From: an uncultured Collinsella sp.
GTDB lineage: Bacteria > Actinomycetota > Coriobacteriia > Coriobacteriales > Coriobacteriaceae
NCBI GenBank assembly: GCA_902475375.1
Contig: CABRZC010000008.1
Coordinates: 1-36,280 of the forward strand
DNA: 36,280 nt
Direction: 5' to 3'
Shown piece by piece: positions 22,112 through 29,760 of this stretch (the stretch's first letter is position 1; every line of letters begins with the position of its first letter). The position numbers were made by a program, and so were the translations under genes. The notes beneath the pieces were generated by a model. It was not told the origin of the DNA, did no database searches, and saw only the letters and a program-made list of their open reading frames with translations.

Positions 22112-23965
22112 ATGCCCGAGAAGATTGAAGAGCTGGTACGCGCTGCGCTTGCTGCGGCCCAGGAGGCCGGCGACCTTTCCGCATTTGAACTTGACGATTG
22201 CGCTATCGAGCGACCGGCTGACACTTCTCATGGCGAGTGGACCTCCACCATGGCCCTGAAGTCCGCCAAGCTGGCTCACTGCGCCCCGCGCAAGATTGCC
22301 GAGGCCGTCGTTGCCCATATGCCCGAGGACCCCGCAATCGAGAAGGTCGAGATCGCAGGCCCCGGCTTCATCAACTTCTACCTCTCCGTTGCCGTCAAGA
22401 ACGCCATCTTTGGCGAGGCCCGCGAGAAGGGCATGGACTTCGCTAAGTCCAACGTCGGTGGCGGCCTGAAGACCCAGGTCGAGTTCGTCTCCGCCAACCC
22501 CGTCGGCCCCATGCACATCGGCCATGGCCGCTGGGCCGCTCTGGGCGACTCCCTTTGCCGTGTTATGGATCACGCCGGTTACGACATTCAGCGCGAGTTC
22601 TACATCAACGACCACGGCTCTCAGATGAACACCTTCGGCAACTCCATCAGCACGCGCTATATGCAGCTTGCCGACATCATCGTCAAGCAGGGCGTGGATA
22701 TCGACGAGGCTCACAAGCTGCTGATCGCCGACCGCGACGCCTTTGTTGCCGACGAGAACGATGAGCACCCCGAGACCCATCCGTATCAGGACAACTTTGC
22801 CGAGACTCTGGGCAAGGACTCCTACGGCGGCGACTACATCATCGACGAGGCTGCCGAGTTCTGGCGCACCGACGGCGATAAGTGGGTCAACGCCGATCCG
22901 CAGGAGCGCATGGAGAGCTTCCGCGAGCGCGGCTATGTAAAGATGGTCGACAACATGCGCGACCTTTGCCACGCCGTTAACTGCGACTTCGATCGTTGGT
23001 TCTCCGAGCGCTCTCTGTACGTGAAGGACACCGAGGGCGAGACCGCCGGCACCTCCGCCGTCGACCGCGCTTTTGAGAAGCTCGACAAGATGGGCTACCT
23101 CTACACCAAGGACGGTGCCCTGTGGTTCCGCTCCACCGACCTGGGCGACGACAAGGACCGCGTCCTGATCAAGTCCGATGGCGAGTACACCTACTTCGCC
23201 TCCGACGTTGCCTATCACTGGGATAAGTTCCAGCGCGTCGACCACGTCATCGACATCTGGGGCGCCGACCACCACGGCTACATCGACCGCGTCCGCTGCG
23301 TCTGCGACGCTCTTGGCTATCCCGGCAAGTTTGAGGTTCTGCTGGGCCAGCTCGTCAACCTGCTGCGCAACGGCAAGCCCGTCCGTATGTCCAAGCGCAA
23401 GGGCACCATGGTGACCCTGCAGGAGCTCGTCGACGAGGTCGGCTCCGACGCTGCTCGCTACACGCTCATCTCCAAGAGCTCCAACCAGATGGTCGACTTC
23501 GATATCGAGGCCGTCAAGAAGCGCGACAACTCCAACCCGGTGTACTACGTGCAGTACGCTCACGCTCGCGTGTGCTCCATCCTGCGCCGTGCCGCCGACG
23601 TTACCGCCGAGCAGGCCGCCGAGATGGGCATGAAGGCCGTCGCCGAGAAGGCTATTGGCGAGAACGTCGATTACTCGCTGCTGACCGACCCGACCGAGCT
23701 TGCCCTTTCGCGTAAGCTCAACGAGCTCACCGACCTCATCGGTAGCTGCGCTCGCGATCGCGCCCCGTTCCGCCTGACTCACTTTGCCGAGGAGCTCGCC
23801 GGCGACTTCCACAGCTTCTACGCCGCCTGCCAGGTCCTTCCGAGCGAGGGTCGTCCCGTCGACCCTGAGCTCTCGCGCGCCCGTTTGGCCGCCTGCGACG
23901 CCGTCCGTGTGACGCTCGCCCTGGTGCTTACCCTCGTTGGCGTTTCTGCCCCCGAGCAGATGTAA
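22112..23965 (+). CDS. argS: Arginyl-tRNA synthetase
   Basis: A 617-aa class Ia synthetase, EC 6.1.1.19. The N-terminal Add1-like domain (1-115) leads to the catalytic core with SANPVGPMHIGHGR (HIGH at 135-138). The KMSKS equivalent is MSKRKGTMVTL (426-436). The C-terminal helical anticodon-binding domain holds ADVTAEQAAEMG and LTHFAEELAGDFHSFYAACQ. It is longer than the common 550-580 aa, apparently through an insertion around 195-260. AAGGAGG lies 4 nt before the ATG at 22112; the upstream extension to 22043 is unsupported. Codon use is strongly biased to C-ending codons, as expected for a highly expressed gene. A strong terminator lies 45 nt downstream. Confidence 0.96.
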   Translation: MPEKIEELVRAALAAAQEAGDLSAFELDDCAIERPADTSHGEWTSTMALKSAKLAHCAPRKIAEAVVAHMPEDPAIEKVEIAGPGFINFYLSVAVKNAIFGEAREKGMDFAKSNVGGGLKTQVEFVSANPVGPMHIGHGRWAALGDSLCRVMDHAGYDIQREFYINDHGSQMNTFGNSISTRYMQLADIIVKQGVDIDEAHKLLIADRDAFVADENDEHPETHPYQDNFAETLGKDSYGGDYIIDEAAEFWRTDGDKWVNADPQERMESFRERGYVKMVDNMRDLCHAVNCDFDRWFSERSLYVKDTEGETAGTSAVDRAFEKLDKMGYLYTKDGALWFRSTDLGDDKDRVLIKSDGEYTYFASDVAYHWDKFQRVDHVIDIWGADHHGYIDRVRCVCDALGYPGKFEVLLGQLVNLLRNGKPVRMSKRKGTMVTLQELVDEVGSDAARYTLISKSSNQMVDFDIEAVKKRDNSNPVYYVQYAHARVCSILRRAADVTAEQAAEMGMKAVAEKAIGENVDYSLLTDPTELALSRKLNELTDLIGSCARDRAPFRLTHFAEELAGDFHSFYAACQVLPSEGRPVDPELSRARLAACDAVRVTLALVLTLVGVSAPEQM

Positions 23966-24010
23966 GCGCTGGTCGTTTGACTGCGTTGGTTTGGCTTGAC
24001 TGAGCCTCGA

Positions 24011-24045
24011 AAGCCCGATCTCCCATGCGGAGGTCGGGCTTTTTG
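24011..24045 (+). terminator. Intrinsic terminator of argS
   Basis: AAGCCCGATCTCC (24011-24023) pairs with GGAGGTCGGGCTT (24029-24041), with one G-U, around loop CATGC, followed by a T-tract. Confidence 0.93.
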
Positions 24046-24099
24046 CGTTTAGCGAGACAATTTGGCTTGCTGGAAAATGCTACCAAATCGCAACTATAC

Positions 24100-24231
24100 C
24101 GGTTTACTACGATGAATTTGGGGAATCCAACCACACGGGCTTTTCAGCGAAAAGCGCAAGCCATCTAGCTGGGGTTTTATTTTTTCGGTTTTTGGCGTGG
24201 TCGTGGTTGAGCGATTCATCGTAGTAAACCG
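24100..24231 (-). repeat. Family E element E2 (132 bp)
   Basis: Terminal arms CGGTTTACTACGATGAAT (24100-24117) and its exact complement (24214-24231) form an 18-bp perfect stem, with further AACCAC/GTGGTT pairing inside. Read on the minus strand, the core AAAACCCCAGCT (24178-24167), followed by AGATGGCTTGCGCTTTTCG, starts 53 nt from the arm tip. That is the same place as in E1 and E3, so the element is inserted in the opposite direction to those two. Confidence 0.75.
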
Positions 24232-24243
24232 CCTTGGTTTTGA

Positions 24244-24278
24244 AAATGACCCCTTGGGGACGGAGGAAAACGGATCAT
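24244..24278. repeat. Family C single arm, copy 2
   Basis: This 35-nt stretch equals the left arm of the palindrome at 9163-9197 at 34 of 35 positions, but no partner arm follows. It directly joins E2 to E3. Confidence 0.8.
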
Positions 24279-24327
24279 TTTTGTCCCGTGGAGGAGCGGT
24301 GGGATACCTTCTGCCAAGAATCGGGGG

Positions 24328-24457
24328 CATCTACTACGTTTAAGTGCGTACCCCGAACCACGCCGAAAATCGCAATATTAAAACCGCAGGTAGCAGGTCT
24401 GCGACTTTCGAAAAATAGTGAGTATGGTCAGGGGTGCGGGGGCAAACGTAGTAGATG
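24328..24457 (+). repeat. Family E element E3 (130 bp)
   Basis: Terminal arms CATCTACTACGTTT (24328-24341) and exact complement (24444-24457) make a 14-bp stem. Pairing continues inward through a GCGTACCCCGAACC-type strand facing GGTCAGGGGTGCGG. The core AAAACCGCAGGT (24380-24391) starts 52 nt from the tip and is identical to that of E1. CGCAG and CTGCG inside the core region can form a small apical hairpin. Confidence 0.75.
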
Positions 24458-24555
24458 GGCGCGATTCGTGGCACATCGATCTTGGGGCCGATGCCCTTGT
24501 CCCTTAGCTGTTCCGTTTTCTCGATGCTTGAGGCTTGATCTGCCTTCTTCTTATG

Positions 24556-24622
24556 AGTTGCGGTGGAATGGTTCCTGCTTGAGGGGTGCCGGCCGGGATT
24601 TGGGAACTATTTCACCGCAGCT
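24556..24622. repeat. Family F palindromic element, copy 2
   Basis: AGTTGCGGTGGAATGGTTCC (24556-24575) faces GGAACTATTTCACCGCAGCT (24603-24622), matching at 17 of 20 positions. The left arm shares AGTTGCGGTG and the following AAT with copy 1 at 824-848, but the inner part differs and is matched by a different partner. Confidence 0.65.
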
Positions 24623-24672
24623 TTTGATGTGGCGATGGTGTACGCCGGAACTTTGTAAAGAGCATCCCTTTT

Positions 24673-24705
24673 GACTAGTCGTTTAAGAACGTCCCCGATG
24701 ACTAA
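24673..24705. repeat. Family D unit, copy upstream of rho
   Basis: GACTAGTCGTTTAAGAACG followed by TCCCCGATGACTAA matches 5723-5755 with few differences. It ends directly before the proposed rho promoter. Confidence 0.65.
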
Positions 24706-24706
24706 G

Positions 24707-24734
24707 TTGCAGGTGGTTGCGGTTGTGTTACACT
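24707..24734 (+). promoter_or_regulatory. Predicted rho promoter
   Basis: TTGCAG (24707-24712), 16-bp spacer and TACACT (24729-24734). It lies right after the repeat block and about 140 bp before the rho start. TATATA (24744-24749) is an alternative -10. Confidence 0.45.
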
Positions 24735-24878
24735 AACGCTGCGTATATAACGCAATCATCTCTATACAGATCAATGATGTCCGTCGGTATTTGACGGAGC
24801 TAGACTGTTTAGCCGCCCTGAAGGTTTATGCAGGGAGCATGTGATCACAGGGCTTGAAAAGAAAGTTGAGCAAACACT
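24735..24878 (+). promoter_or_regulatory. Structured rho leader
   Basis: A leader of about 140 nt with two small hairpins: CCGTC (24781-24785)/GACGG (24793-24797) and CCCTG (24816-24820)/CAGGG (24831-24835). rho is autoregulated through its leader in some bacteria; whether that holds here is inference. The ribosome site before the GTG start is weak. Confidence 0.35.
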
Positions 24879-27422
24879 GTGTCTGATCAACAACAAGAAA
24901 ACGAAATAACGACGACGCAAACGGCTCCCGCTGCACCGGTTACGTCGGACCAGGCCGTGCTTTCCGCGCCGGCGCAGGTCTCGGCTCCCGAGGCGCTTAA
25001 GGCCGCCGCGCCCACCACGCCCGTTGCTAGCGAGGAGGCTGCTCCCGCTAAGCCTAAGCGCACGCGTCGTTTGGCCAAGCCTGCTGCGGACGGCGAGGAT
25101 GCCGAAAAGCCCAAGCGTCGTACGACGCGCACCACGCGCGCGAAGCGCCCCGTTGCCACCGATGCTTCGGCCCCCATTTCCGATGAGGTCGCGCAGGCCC
25201 GTGCACTGGCGCAGATTAGCGAGGCCCAGGTTGTGCGTGCCCGCCGTCGCGCTGCCGAGCGCGAGGCCGCGGCATTGACTGAGTTCGCTGCGCCGGTCGC
25301 CCCCGAGGCTCCTGCTGCCGAACAGTCGGCCGAGAAGCCGGCACCGCGCACGCATCGCCGTGCGGCAGCCAAGACGCAGCAGCCCGTCGAGCAGCTGACT
25401 CCTGAGGTCGCTGAAGCTCCGGCTCGTTCTGCGGCAGGGGAGGGCGCTTCCTCCGCTGAGCCCGTCGTGCACGCTGAGGTCAACGAGGTTCCCGTCGTTG
25501 ATCCGGCTCTGCGCCCGCATCGTCGCGGCCGCAAGCCCAAGGCGTATGTTGAGGCCGAGAAAGCCGCTGCCGCAGCAGCTGCTGCCCAGGGCGCAGCGGT
25601 GACGGCCGAGCCTACGGCCACGGTCGATGCCCTGGTCCAGGACGCTCCGTCCACCGAGGCTCCCGCATCTGCCGATGCCGAGCCCGTCGATGTCCGTCCC
25701 GGCCGCAGCCGTCGCACCGCGGCAAAGCGCTCGACGAAGGCGAAGGTCAAGGCTGAGGCCAAGCCCGTCGACGATAAGTCCTCGGAGGTAACCGCCGATG
25801 CCGCTTCCGAGGCCGAGAGCGCCGATCAGCCGGCAACTGAGAAGCCCAAGCGTACGCGCAAGAAGTCCGCAAGGGCCAAGGTTGCCGAGCAGCAGGGCGA
25901 CGCCGATCCCAGCGCCCATGCCAACGCCGATGCCAAGGCAGAGGGCGAGGCCCCGTCCGGCACCGATACGCCCGCAGCCGCGGCTGCCGAAGGCACCGAG
26001 ACCGAAGAGGGCGCCCGCCCCAGCCGCCGTCAGCACAAGCGCAACGACGAGCGCAACGACCGCAAGGACGATCGCAACAACGACCGCCGCAGCCGTCAGC
26101 GCGACCGCAAACAGCGCAACAAGGAGCGCAACGCCGCCCCCACCGAGCCCACGCTTTCGCGCGAGGAGCTTGCGGCCATGAAGGTAGCCGAGCTGCGCGA
26201 GAAGGCAAAAGAGTTCGAGATCGAGACGACCGGCAAGAAGAAGGCCGAGCTTGTCGAGGAGATCTACACGACCGCCGCGAAGGCCGAGGGCTTCCGCGAT
26301 ATTAAGGGCATCCTGCAGATTCGCCCGGACAACTCCGGCATCATCCATGCTCACGGTTACATGAAGTCCAACGAAGACGCCTTCGTCCCCGCTTACCTCA
26401 TCCGCTCCGCACGCCTGCGCACGGGTGATGTCATCGAGGGTTCGCTGCGCCCCTCGCGCGGCGGCGACAAGCGAGCCGGCCTCGCCAAGATCACGACCGT
26501 TAACGGCATGGATCCCGAGCAGATCCGCAACCGCCCCAAGTTCGGCGACCTTACCCCGGTCTATCCCAACGAGCCGCTGCGCATGGAGCACGGCAAGGAT
26601 TCCATCACCGGTCGCGCCATCGATATCGTGTCGCCGATCGGCAAGGGCCAGCGTGGCCTGATCGTGTCGCCGCCCAAGGCCGGCAAGACAACGATCCTTA
26701 AGAAGATCTGCCAGTCCATCTCGATCAACAACCCCGAGGTGCACCTCATTTGCCTGCTCGTCGACGAGCGCCCCGAAGAGGTCACCGATATGCAGCGCTC
26801 CATTAAGGGCGAGGTCGTGGCCTCGACCTTCGATATGCCCGCCGACAACCACACCCGCGTGGCCGAGCTCGTCATCGAGCGTGCCAAGCGCATTGTGGAG
26901 CTGGGCGGCGATGTCGTGGTGGTGCTCGACTCCATCACGCGTCTTGCCCGCGCCTACAATCTGGCGGCACCCGCCTCGGGCCGCATCCTTTCGGGCGGTG
27001 TCGATTCGGCGGCCTTGTATCCGCCCAAGCGTTTCCTGGGTGCAGCCCGCAATATCGAAAATGGAGGCTCGCTCACCATCCTCGCCTCCGCCCTTATCGA
27101 CACCGGCTCCAAGATGGACGAGGTCATCTTTGAGGAGTTCAAGGGCACCGGCAACATGGAACTCAAGCTCGACCGCGACCTCGCCGACCGTCGCATCTTC
27201 CCGGCCATCGACCCCGTTGCCTCCGGTACGCGCAACGAGGACCTGCTGGTCGACGAGCAGATGCGCCCGTTTGTCTTCGGCCTGCGTCGCATTCTCGCCG
27301 GCATGAACAACACCGAGCGCGCGGCGGCGTCGTTTATTAAGGGCCTTAAGGGCACCAACACCAATCAGGAGTTCTTGGTGCGTTCGGCCAAAAAGCACAG
27401 CGACTACGAGCAGACGTTTTAG
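24879..27422 (+). CDS. rho: Transcription termination factor Rho, with very long N-terminal extension
   Basis: An 847-aa RNA-dependent ATPase/helicase that ends transcription as a hexamer. The conserved Rho starts only at residue 426: Rho_N (LSREELAAMKVAELREKAKE, 427-446), cold-shock RNA-binding domain (about 472-545) and RecA-like ATPase with P-loop SPPKAGKTT (597-605), LLVDERPEEVTDM and LDSITRLARAYN. Residues 1-425 are predicted disordered: Ala/Glu/Pro-rich with recurring basic islands (KPKRTRR at 59, KPKRRTTRTTR at 77, RPHRRGRKPK at 212, KPKRTRKK at 323) and an Asn/Arg/Asp-rich tract (383-417). Such inserts occur in actinobacterial Rho and add RNA affinity, but this one is longer than usual. 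The start is GTG at 24879. A terminator follows. Confidence 0.96.
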   Translation: MSDQQQENEITTTQTAPAAPVTSDQAVLSAPAQVSAPEALKAAAPTTPVASEEAAPAKPKRTRRLAKPAADGEDAEKPKRRTTRTTRAKRPVATDASAPISDEVAQARALAQISEAQVVRARRRAAEREAAALTEFAAPVAPEAPAAEQSAEKPAPRTHRRAAAKTQQPVEQLTPEVAEAPARSAAGEGASSAEPVVHAEVNEVPVVDPALRPHRRGRKPKAYVEAEKAAAAAAAAQGAAVTAEPTATVDALVQDAPSTEAPASADAEPVDVRPGRSRRTAAKRSTKAKVKAEAKPVDDKSSEVTADAASEAESADQPATEKPKRTRKKSARAKVAEQQGDADPSAHANADAKAEGEAPSGTDTPAAAAAEGTETEEGARPSRRQHKRNDERNDRKDDRNNDRRSRQRDRKQRNKERNAAPTEPTLSREELAAMKVAELREKAKEFEIETTGKKKAELVEEIYTTAAKAEGFRDIKGILQIRPDNSGIIHAHGYMKSNEDAFVPAYLIRSARLRTGDVIEGSLRPSRGGDKRAGLAKITTVNGMDPEQIRNRPKFGDLTPVYPNEPLRMEHGKDSITGRAIDIVSPIGKGQRGLIVSPPKAGKTTILKKICQSISINNPEVHLICLLVDERPEEVTDMQRSIKGEVVASTFDMPADNHTRVAELVIERAKRIVELGGDVVVVLDSITRLARAYNLAAPASGRILSGGVDSAALYPPKRFLGAARNIENGGSLTILASALIDTGSKMDEVIFEEFKGTGNMELKLDRDLADRRIFPAIDPVASGTRNEDLLVDEQMRPFVFGLRRILAGMNNTERAAASFIKGLKGTNTNQEFLVRSAKKHSDYEQTF

Positions 27423-27463
27423 ACCAAAAGCCGCACGCTATATCGCCATAAGAACGGGCAATC

Positions 27464-27494
27464 GGGCCGGGGTTTATGCCCCGGCCCTTTCTTT
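27464..27494 (+). terminator. Intrinsic terminator of rho
   Basis: GGGCCGGGG (27464-27472) and CCCCGGCCC (27479-27487) form a 9-bp perfect stem with loop TTTATG, followed by TTTCTTT. Confidence 0.9.
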
Positions 27495-27571
27495 ACGGCG
27501 CCACTCGGCAATATTTTCTGACCTTATGACCGACAAGCAGCAGTTTTCGAGCCATAATCCAGCCTCATCGC

Positions 27572-27600
27572 TTGCAATCGGAGGGTCGGTTTCGCATAAT
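27572..27600 (+). promoter_or_regulatory. Predicted promoter of the 483-aa gene and VanZ
   Basis: TTGCAA (27572-27577), 17-bp spacer and CATAAT (27595-27600), about 138 bp upstream of the start codon. The gap 27423-27737 holds this promoter, the rho terminator and a structured leader. Confidence 0.5.
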
Positions 27601-27629
27601 AACTTTTAAGCTTCGCGACGGAAAACGCA

Positions 27630-27679
27630 GATGAAACGAACCATATACCGTTGCTTTGGGACGCATGTCCCGCTTCATC
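27630..27679 (+). promoter_or_regulatory. Possible structured 5' leader
   Basis: An outer stem GATGAAAC (27630-27637)/GCTTCATC (27672-27679), 7 of 8 paired, encloses a GGGAC (27658-27662)/GTCCC (27667-27671) hairpin. It lies between the promoter and the ribosome site. It could control translation of the downstream gene. Evidence is pairing only. Confidence 0.3.
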
Positions 27680-27737
27680 TTCTCTCGCGCAGCCAACTAA
27701 ATGATGCGATTTGGGTGCTGGAAGATGGGGAGAGCTC

Positions 27738-29189
27738 ATGGCTTCTTCTGATGCAACACAACGAGCAGTCCTTGCTGGACTTTCCTGCGGGATCGGCCTT
27801 GCCGCCCCCGTGGTGATGTATGCCGCGACGTTGCCGTTCTCGTCGGTCAACGAGACGGTTGTCGCGGGCGCGGTTCCCTTCGCCGTTGGTGCGGTGGCGG
27901 GCGTGGGCATCTACGCAGCTTCGCTGGGCATCTCCGAGTATCGCGCCGAGCACGATGGCCACCTGTTTGAGCCCGATGCCGTGGGCGGCGCCGCTCAGTT
28001 TGGCCAGACTCATAACGAGTTCAAGACCGCCTCGATTCCCGCGCAGCAGCAGGGAGCGACACCTCAGCCTGCGGCCCCGGCCGATCAGGCCAATGCCGCA
28101 CAGCCTTCTTCCGCATTTCTTTCTGGCCTGACCGGTGCGTTCCAGCGCCGTCACGCCGACGATGGCGTTCCCACCATCGCGCGCGCGGCTAACGCCATGG
28201 ATGAGGCCGAGGCCTGGTCTATGATCGACAGCATGCTCGATGACGATTCCCCGGTCAGCTGCGATCCCGCGCGTTCGCGCGATGTCTACCAGGTTGCAAT
28301 CGACGAGCTCACCAACGGTGGAAAGACCGGTTCTTACAATCGCGATGACATTGCCGCTGCCGCACGCGCCGTCTCGGGCTCTCACGCCGCCCCTGCGGGT
28401 AGCACCGCAGCCTTCGTGGCGCTTGTGGCCAACGCCGCCAACAATGCCGCCTATAGCGGCGCATCGTCGGCTGCGTACACTTCTGCCGCGGCGGCCGCTT
28501 CGACCGGCCAACAGAGCGCAGCTCAGGTGGCTCCTGTCGCCGACCCCTTTGCCGATGAGCCCCTGGCTGTCGACGAGGAGACCATTGCCGCTCGCCGAGC
28601 CGCCGAAAGCTCGCTTTGGGGCGCTTCGGCCCAAATGCAGGCCGCGGAGGCGGCGCCGTACAACGCCAAGCTCGCCAGCATGCCCATCATTTCCGATGCC
28701 AAGGGTGTGGATCTCTCCGATCTGGACGAGCCTGCCGCCATCACTGCGTCTATCGATGCCCAGGATCGCGTGGATACCGACAGTCTCCCCGATGCCTCTC
28801 TTGAGGAAGATGTCCCCATGGCCGATTATTCGGGCCACGAGGACATGTGGGCCGCCGCCATGGCGATCATGGCCGAGGCTGCCGAGCCAACCCCCGTGGC
28901 GGTGCCCACGCCTGCAGCCTCACCTGTCTCGGTTGCTCCCGTCTATGTCGGCCGCCACAGCTCCGTGCTTCCCGAGGATACCGCGCGTATCTCGCGCGAG
29001 GGTATCGAGCGCGCCGAGGCTATCGCTGCCGGCGTTATGGAAAACCGTCGCCATGAGCGCGTCAATCAGATTCTCGAGGAAGAGATCAACCGTCTACAGT
29101 CTGCGGCCGTCAAGCGCACGGGCCGTGCCTATCTGAGCGTTATCGAGGGCGGTACCGCCAACTTTACACCGCTGCGCGCGGAGGCATAA
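27738..29189 (+). CDS. Hypothetical membrane-anchored Ala-rich protein
   Basis: A 483-aa protein not recognised as any known family. Two hydrophobic segments near the N-terminus (about 10-33 and 40-63, e.g. AVPFAVGAVAGVGIYAASLG) form a hairpin anchor. Residues 70-420 are low-complexity, Ala/Asp/Pro-rich and probably disordered, with one more conserved-looking stretch (AMDEAEAWSMIDSMLDDDSP). The C-terminal 70 residues are helical and charged (GIERAEAIAAGVMENRRHER, then ILEEEINRLQSAAVKR). GGGGAG lies 5 nt before the ATG at 27738. The VanZ gene follows after 7 bp, so they form an operon. The make-up suggests an envelope or cell-division scaffold, but that is a guess. Confidence 0.75.
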   Translation: MASSDATQRAVLAGLSCGIGLAAPVVMYAATLPFSSVNETVVAGAVPFAVGAVAGVGIYAASLGISEYRAEHDGHLFEPDAVGGAAQFGQTHNEFKTASIPAQQQGATPQPAAPADQANAAQPSSAFLSGLTGAFQRRHADDGVPTIARAANAMDEAEAWSMIDSMLDDDSPVSCDPARSRDVYQVAIDELTNGGKTGSYNRDDIAAAARAVSGSHAAPAGSTAAFVALVANAANNAAYSGASSAAYTSAAAAASTGQQSAAQVAPVADPFADEPLAVDEETIAARRAAESSLWGASAQMQAAEAAPYNAKLASMPIISDAKGVDLSDLDEPAAITASIDAQDRVDTDSLPDASLEEDVPMADYSGHEDMWAAAMAIMAEAAEPTPVAVPTPAASPVSVAPVYVGRHSSVLPEDTARISREGIERAEAIAAGVMENRRHERVNQILEEEINRLQSAAVKRTGRAYLSVIEGGTANFTPLRAEA

Positions 29190-29196
29190 TTGCCTC

Positions 29197-29646
29197 ATGG
29201 TTAAGCTCGATCGAAAATGGGCGCTTGCCGCCTGCGCCATGGTGCTCGTCATTTGGGGCAATTCGCTGGTTCCCGGTACGGGGTCTGGTTCGTTGAGCTT
29301 GTCGATCATGGAATCCATTCGCGGCTTTTTGCAGGCCCTGGGGCTTCCATACGAGTGGGTGACCAACTTCGTCGTGCGCAAGTGCGCTCATTTTACCGAG
29401 TACATGGTGCTTGGCATCTTGGCGACGCACACCTTTGACCTCGAAGGCCGGCGCACGTTTGATGTGTTGCTGCCCACGGCGGTGTTCTTGCTGCTTGTTC
29501 CCTCTATCGACGAGACGATCCAGCTTTTTGTGCCCGGTCGCGCCGGCATGATTACCGATGTGATGATCGACTGCTGCGGGGCGACGACAGGCGTCGTGCT
29601 CCGATATCTCTTACGGTCGCTGATGTACACCAAAAAGGCCGCCTAG
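29197..29646 (+). CDS. VanZ-like family membrane protein
   Basis: A 149-aa membrane protein with four hydrophobic segments. The VanZ signatures are plain: RKCAHFTEYMVLGIL in the middle and DETIQLFVPGRAGMITDVMI near the end. VanZ proteins are linked to low-level teicoplanin resistance in one enterococcal case. Most chromosomal members have unknown roles, possibly in the envelope. No other van gene is present, so resistance should not be inferred. It starts 7 bp after the stop of the preceding gene and probably relies on its transcript. Its stop codon lies inside the stem of the following terminator. Confidence 0.86.
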   Translation: MVKLDRKWALAACAMVLVIWGNSLVPGTGSGSLSLSIMESIRGFLQALGLPYEWVTNFVVRKCAHFTEYMVLGILATHTFDLEGRRTFDVLLPTAVFLLLVPSIDETIQLFVPGRAGMITDVMIDCCGATTGVVLRYLLRSLMYTKKAA

Positions 29647-29674
29647 GACGTTTTGCTTGGTCCTAGGCGGCCTT
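29635..29674. terminator. Bidirectional terminator between VanZ and ROK kinase genes
   Basis: A 15-bp perfect stem AAGGCCGCCTAGGAC (29635-29649) / GTCCTAGGCGGCCTT (29660-29674). The minus strand has the better U-tract (A-run at 29632-29636), so it mainly serves the ROK gene. The stem includes the VanZ stop codon. Confidence 0.9.
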
Positions 29675-29760
29675 GTTCGTTTGAGGGCCTCTGCGGGGCG
29701 TGACGGCGATGTCCGGGCGTTTTGCGAGTTTGGCTACGCCGTGCCCCGTTGAGGTGTCCT

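Noticed and set aside
24234..24674. A 146-codon frame between argS and rho
   Set aside because: It is made almost entirely of repeat elements C, E3 and F.
24771..27398. An 875-codon minus-strand frame opposite rho
   Set aside because: Low-complexity Gly/Leu/Arg composition, mirrors rho exactly and has no ribosome site; rho itself is unmistakable.
27631..27816. A 61-codon frame overlapping the start of the 483-aa gene
   Set aside because: Weak ribosome site and it overlaps a better supported gene in another frame; the region pairs as a leader.
29197..29646. VanZ as evidence of glycopeptide resistance
   Set aside because: No vanHAX or two-component genes nearby; chromosomal VanZ-like proteins are common without resistance.
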